Shown: in pieces, positions 59,209-64,000 of the stretch
How the letters are laid out: each line of letters begins with the position of its first letter
How positions within the stretch are numbered: position 1 is the stretch's first letter
NCBI GenBank assembly: GCA_002682825.1
Contig: NOKP01000026.1
Coordinates: 372,001-436,000 of the forward strand
Length of the DNA stretch: 64,000 nt
Origin: Neonectria sp. B-13
Lineage: Eukaryota; Ascomycota; Sordariomycetes; Hypocreales; Nectriaceae
Reading direction: 5' to 3'
Notes under the pieces: generated by a model
Told to the model about the DNA's origin: nothing
The model's database searches: none
The model's input: the letters and a program-made list of their open reading frames with translations, nothing else
Program-made: the position numbers and the translations under genes

Positions 59209-61364
59209 ATTGCGTCGGATGTTGGCACTTGCAAACCTGCTGGGGACAGAACGGATGATGAGAGGTTACTGCTTCTTCGTTTTTCAGGGGCAAAAGTTGA
59301 GCAAAAATTGACCATCACAAAGTTTTTCCGATTATCAACGGAAGCGATATCTACATTGACTTATCTGGTGGTCAAAGGCCCCATGGTAGGCTTCGTGAGA
59401 GGATAGCAACACCCCAGCTTAGGAACCTAGAGTCGTAGTCATCAATGGTCACACAAGCACGAGCCAAAAGTTCCGTTATGCTGTAGCTAAAGCAGCACTA
59501 CTATGCAGATCACTAACTAGTATAAACGCACTCAAGTTCGGAAATGCTACGGGATGATACGCTACCCACCAAAGGGAAGGTCACGCCGGAAACCACACCC
59601 CAAGCACACCAAGCAGTCACAAGAAAAGTCACACGCGCAACGAGAGCGAAGAGGGAATCATTCCCTCCAGCCCCGTGCTACCAAAAGGTTTGTCATGGAA
59701 TAAAAGAGGGCATGCTATGGTCGTCACCTGGAAAGCCCCAGGTTGGGTGTGGTAAACCCGTGGTAACAGTGCAGCGGTATGAATACAACACCCGATTAAC
59801 GTTACCTCTAACACTTAAGCATACGCCTAGCACCTGAGGTATGTTACACAGAGATGGAGCGTCGAGGAGGCACCGTCCTACTCTTATCTATTGTCATGGA
59901 AACCGCACGTACTAAGTAACATGCTAATCCTAGTTGACCACATGGCAGCGCGCCTGTTCTATCCGGAACGCAATACGCCAACAGCATTCCCATCACATCG
60001 CACCATCCAAGACATTATGCCCCATGTTACTTGATCAAGAGATTATTATCCGCATCACCCTCCTATCAGTGATACGCGGGAACTATCATTCCATCGCGCA
60101 CGCGAACAATATCCAGTGAGCCCAGCCTCATCCATTTCCCATTACCGCCTATCGTTCTTTGTGTAGGACGACGAAAAAAAGACGGAAAAAAAAAGCCTTA
60201 AGAATGCACACGAAGGGTATAATGCCTGTTGATAATAGAAAACAATCGCCCAAAAGTAAAACGAGCAGCAGTCCCAGCGACTAGAATAACCGCGAACAAT
60301 AGCAAAACCCGCATGACCTGTCCTATCCTGTCCTGATCCCAACTGTCCAACGTCCCATCGTGCCCGTTACCCAACCGCCGCAATACCAGCCCATTCCGTC
60401 CGTGTATCTCGTTGTTACCTACCTAGTACCAAACCAACCGTCTATGTTAGAGCTGCCTTCCTTAGGCAAGCACAGCCAAGGCCAGACAGTAAAAAAGAAA
60501 AAAGAAGCAAAAGGAGTTTAGATAAGATAAAGAAAAAAGAAGGCGGAGACGAGATCTATGAAAACGACAATGCGCATCCCCAAGAAGACCACACAGTTCC
60601 AAACCCTCACTCAGCTTTCCCGAAATGGAAAAATGACAACAAGATGACGAAGACGCTGCACCTGCAAACGCATGCGCCACCAGCAAGCATAAGCGTGACG
60701 CATCGGAGGGCTTCGGCAAAGCGGGGTGCGTACGACGCCGTAGACCAAGAGTCGTCGGCTGCCTCAGCGCGGATCTACCCGCCCGGGTCTGGTTGGGTCA
60801 TATCGCGCGCTATCTTCCTCTGGAGCGTGCGCTAGTCGATCGTCGACCAGGTTTGGTTTGCTAACCTCCGGGCGTCAAGTCGAGCGACGGCGTGAGATTG
60901 TCAAACTACCGAGGCCGCATGACCACCCCGAACGGGCTAGGGACACACCAAGATAGCCCCGAGCGGGAGAGATTAGCGACCCTAATTCGAACTGAGACGG
61001 TGTGAACTGGCGTTCCCGGCTTCTTCTGGCGGCTGTCGTCCACACCAACTGGGTCGGTGCGCATCCGACTGCACATTGGATGGCGCCATCCATGACCCAT
61101 CACAAGAGATAGCCGTAGCTCATGGCCGGATCGCGAGGCCACAAGGTGCGAGAGCGTTAGGAGGCGTACCCTTCAGCCCAAGATGGTGTCCTAGTATCTC
61201 CCGTGATTGGCGTGCGCCACAACACCTGACTCGCCCCCGCGACCCTCCTCCTGGTGTTCACGAGGCTGCCCAATGCGGTCACTCAGACCAGTGAGTCAAG
61301 GTCTGGAGGCAGGAACACGAGGGGGCGGGAGGCCGTTCGTGTCTCGTGAGTGGTCTTCCCGCCC
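59209..61364. other. Intergenic, between convergent MFS and medA-type genes
   Basis: 2.1 kb without a supported gene. The part next to 61364 may be the 3' leader of the medA-type mRNA. Runs of A at 60172-60195 and of A/G near 60490-60545 are present. Confidence 0.5.
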
Positions 61365-63906
61365 CTACGCCCTCGGGGGGCCTTCGCCATACGCTGCCGT
61401 GCTGTACACGGGCTGCGCAGTCTGCGACGTCAGGCTGGGGTAGCTGTCGGGGTACGTCGCGGGCGTGGGATCCCATCGTGGGGGAGTCGCGGTAGTATGG
61501 TGATGGCTGAGCGGTGTATGGAGGCCTGTCGCCCCGTACCCTCCGCCCGGCGCCGTTCGGGTATCATAGGTGCTGACAGCTGGAAGCGGCGTCGTGGTGA
61601 GACGCAGCGGTGGCTGGACGTGCGATGATGGGCTGGGGTTCCGGATATTGGGGCTGAGTGTCCTCGACGTAGCTGCCGAATATCCCGGGGCCGCCGTCGC
61701 GTAGGGCGTCCAGCTGGGCTGGGAACCCGACAGGGACCGAGGAGACGGGATCGAGTCATGATGCTGTGGGAGTGAATATTGCGTGTGAGGGTCGTTCTGA
61801 GCTGAGCCGATGTTCTGTCCAGGGGGCGTGGGAAGGGGTGCGTAGCCTCCGCTGGCCGGGTTCATCATGCTGGCCGGCGGCAACGTGCTGCTCGGGTTGG
61901 CACTGTACTTGCCAATGATCTTCTTGAGCGCAGGCTCCAGAATCTTCCAGGGGAACACCTTGACGTCCTTCTCGATGTTGCGAGGCTTGGGGTTGGGGAA
62001 CGCCATGATGATCTTGAAGAACTCCTCGCTCTCAGCCTTGGCTTTGGAAACGGTCAGGGGGTGGAATCCCTCGAGGTTGCGGCGAATCCTGTTCTTCTCC
62101 TCGACGCTAAATCGGTTGGGCGCCGCGACAAGTTGTTCAAGCAGGTGAATCGTGTCTACCGAGGTGACGAAGCATTCGTTCTTCTCGGCCCACCATATAC
62201 ATGAGATGCAGATGCTGTTGGGCGGGCGCTCGTTAACAGCAACCGGGTGGAAAGTCGTCGTGAGAGTACTTCCACGCTGCGTCTTCTGGAAGCGCACAAT
62301 CCGCCGACGGTTGTCCCACTCCTCCTGGGTCCAGTTCTCGGCCATGGCGTCCAGCTTGCCCTGGATCTTAAGCACCGCCTTGTTTCCATAGAGAGATACT
62401 GGGTGGTAGTTGTTGTTGGTGCTGTTGGCGATGGTGCTTGTCCGAATAAGCTGCGGCGTCCCGCTTGTCGACGGCATCGGCAGTGGCGTCAAGCTTGGCC
62501 TCCCGGGCAAGGACGGATCCAACACTGCGGGGCCCCGCCCCGTGCTCCCCAAGGTGCTCGGGTATCCGGTCCATCCCGGCGGCCGGCGATAGTGAGGGGG
62601 TTCTGCGAAACTGGTGCTTCTGTATGCGCTTATCATCTCGTTGTTTCCTGGCTGGAAGGTATTGGCATATTGTCCCTGTTGCGTCGGGTACTCGTAGGTA
62701 TTTGTAGGAGGCTCTGATGGCAGTTCCGACTCGGCCTTGGGTGATATACTCGGCTGATCCAGCGTAGGGGCAGGTGCCCCGTCCTCCTGCTTAGGCATCT
62801 TGGTTGACCTCGTGATGTCATCCCCAGACCCTTCGAGGTACTGAAAGGTCCCAACAACGGTCCGCGAAATCTCTTCTCCCGAAGCGCCTTCATGGAGGAG
62901 TGACATGGGCACGTTGCTGGTCTGGCAGCCCGTGACTAGGAGTTGGGGAGCATCTGAGCTGTATGTGTAGGCAAACCCAGAGCTGTCCTGCCCTTCCCGC
63001 GTCACTTCCGCAGGGCATTTCTCTGTCCCAAACAGCAGGAAAAAGTAGGGAATCGACGACAGGGAAAGGACGTCATATTGCGAGGAAACCTTGACGAAGA
63101 CCTTTGTGCCAAACACGCCTGAGGTGGGCTGGCAGGAGAGCACCGTTGACCCCGAGGGTATGTATTGGGTAACGGAGGCATTGTTCGAGGCGAACGACTG
63201 TTGATTCAGCTGGGCGAACTTGTCGGTATGCTGCTGCGTCGGGAAAGGTTGAGTTGGATACTGTTCGTAGGCAGCATCTTGGTACCTCGTGGGGTCGTAA
63301 CCTGCTGCTGAGCCTTCCGTTAGCCTCTCTTGTTCGTTTCCAGGCCCCTGGGTACTAGGCAACCATGGCCCGTTTGCAGCCATCACCAACAGTTCGCCTT
63401 CAAATCACCACCAACCCGTGCGTTTCCGAGTTGGGCACACACAAGCTGTCACCCACTGGGCATCACTTACCATGCATCGAGGGCAGCTGCGACTTGCTGT
63501 AGGCCGCCATTTCCAAGAGCCTAGGTGGGGAGTCCCCGCGTGGGTCTCCCCCGTTGGCTGCTCGAGCAGCTTCTTCGTAACGAAGCGTGAGCGTCTCGGG
63601 CGACTCGAGCCTGTCGTCCACACCAACAATGATTGGCTTTTGGGGATGGTAGTCAGGCTGTGAGGATAGAAGGTGTCAGTCTTGGGCATGTCTCGAAACA
63701 GAGTCTTTGGAGAGTAGAAAGTCCACACGAGGACAAAACAAATGGAGATGGAGGGATGGAGAAGGCTAGGCAAGACGCTCCGCAACCTTGTGGGCGAACC
63801 GAAGAGCAAGAGGTTGGTCCTGTCACGGGAGTGTTGGAACAGGGTCTGGGTTTCGACTCACCTCGAAAAGCTTGTAGGGCGGACACTGGAACTTGACAGC
63901 AGACAT
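61365..63906 (-). CDS. medA: Medusa-type developmental regulator (MedA/REN1/ACR1/acon-3 family)
   Basis: Three exons (63906-63862, 63657-63471, 63397-61365), 754 aa. The short first exon (MSAVKFQCPPYKLFE) and second exon (PDYHPQKPIIVGVDD, with LRYEEAARAANG) join in phase to the long third exon. That exon has a TSGVFGTKVFVKVSSQYD segment and a Pro/Ser/Tyr-rich stretch. The conserved family block (about 400-580) reads KIQGKLDAMAENWTQEEWDN, then NERPPNSICISCIWWAEKNE, then RNLEGFHPLTVSKAKAESEE. This is the signature of Aspergillus MedA, Fusarium REN1, Magnaporthe ACR1 and Neurospora acon-3, nuclear regulators of conidiophore morphology and timing. The C-terminus is low in complexity, Pro/Ser/Thr-rich. 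The promoter lies beyond the right edge. Confidence 0.88.
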
Positions 63907-64000
63907 CAAGCTGTCGGGAAGGGGGAGTTGATGGGAAAAGTGTTTTTGAGGGAGGAGGCGAAGAACGTAAACCACTGTCTTGAACAGGGGCGGTCGCGGT

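Overview
The window is nuclear DNA of a filamentous ascomycete (Pezizomycotina; a Sordariomycete is my best guess). Genes are split by 45-95 bp GT-AG introns. The gene content is typical of this group: an ATRIP/UvsD checkpoint protein, a Medusa-type developmental regulator, LaeA-like and Zn2Cys6 proteins, several fungal MFS carriers, a GH128 wall glucanase and an ENA-type ATPase. A run of exactly 100 N (26577-26676) marks a scaffold gap. All gene models are hand-spliced from sequence; family names rest on motifs I can read, not on database searches.

Layout. 1-10.3 kb holds the 3' part of a secreted Cys-rich M15-like protein (+), an ATRIP-like gene (-), CDP-diacylglycerol synthase (+), an amidase (-) and a doubtful membrane ORF (-). 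10.3-16.6 kb is gene-poor and decayed: a 191 bp inverted-repeat element, two head-to-head broken SnoaL-like genes, a degenerate tetranucleotide tract and one intact 106-aa orphan gene. 16.6-24.8 kb holds an amino-acid permease, a Na+-coupled SLC6-type symporter, a second copy of the inverted-repeat element and an alpha/beta hydrolase (all +). 25-33 kb holds a LaeA-like methyltransferase (interrupted by the gap), an SLC26/Vsb1-like transporter and a peroxisomal 3-ketoacyl-CoA thiolase (all -). 34.4-39.4 kb holds a GH128-like enzyme (+) and an ENA-type P-ATPase (-). 39.4-44.7 kb is a long non-coding stretch packed with GCCAAG (36 on both strands). 44.7-50.7 kb is a compact module: sugar-porter MFS (-), DUF1479 dioxygenase-like enzyme (+) and a Zn2Cys6 regulator (-). 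50.7-57.3 kb is mostly empty, with one secreted protein and a broken DHA1 transporter. 57.3-59.2 kb holds an intact MFS transporter (+), and the right edge holds a medA/REN1/ACR1/acon-3-type regulator (-).

How it fits together. Three regulatory patterns link genes to likely regulators. GCCAAG, the core of the PacC alkaline-pH site (GCCARG), is clustered upstream of the Na+-exporting ATPase and more weakly upstream of the Na+-coupled symporter. Four copies of CCTCGG/CCGAGG, the FarA/FarB fatty-acid response motif, lie 122-322 bp upstream of the PTS2-bearing thiolase. Perfect 10-bp CTCGCCCGAG repeats, inverted between the two halves of a divergent promoter, sit between the sugar-porter gene and the DUF1479 gene, next to a Zn2Cys6 gene that could encode the cognate regulator.
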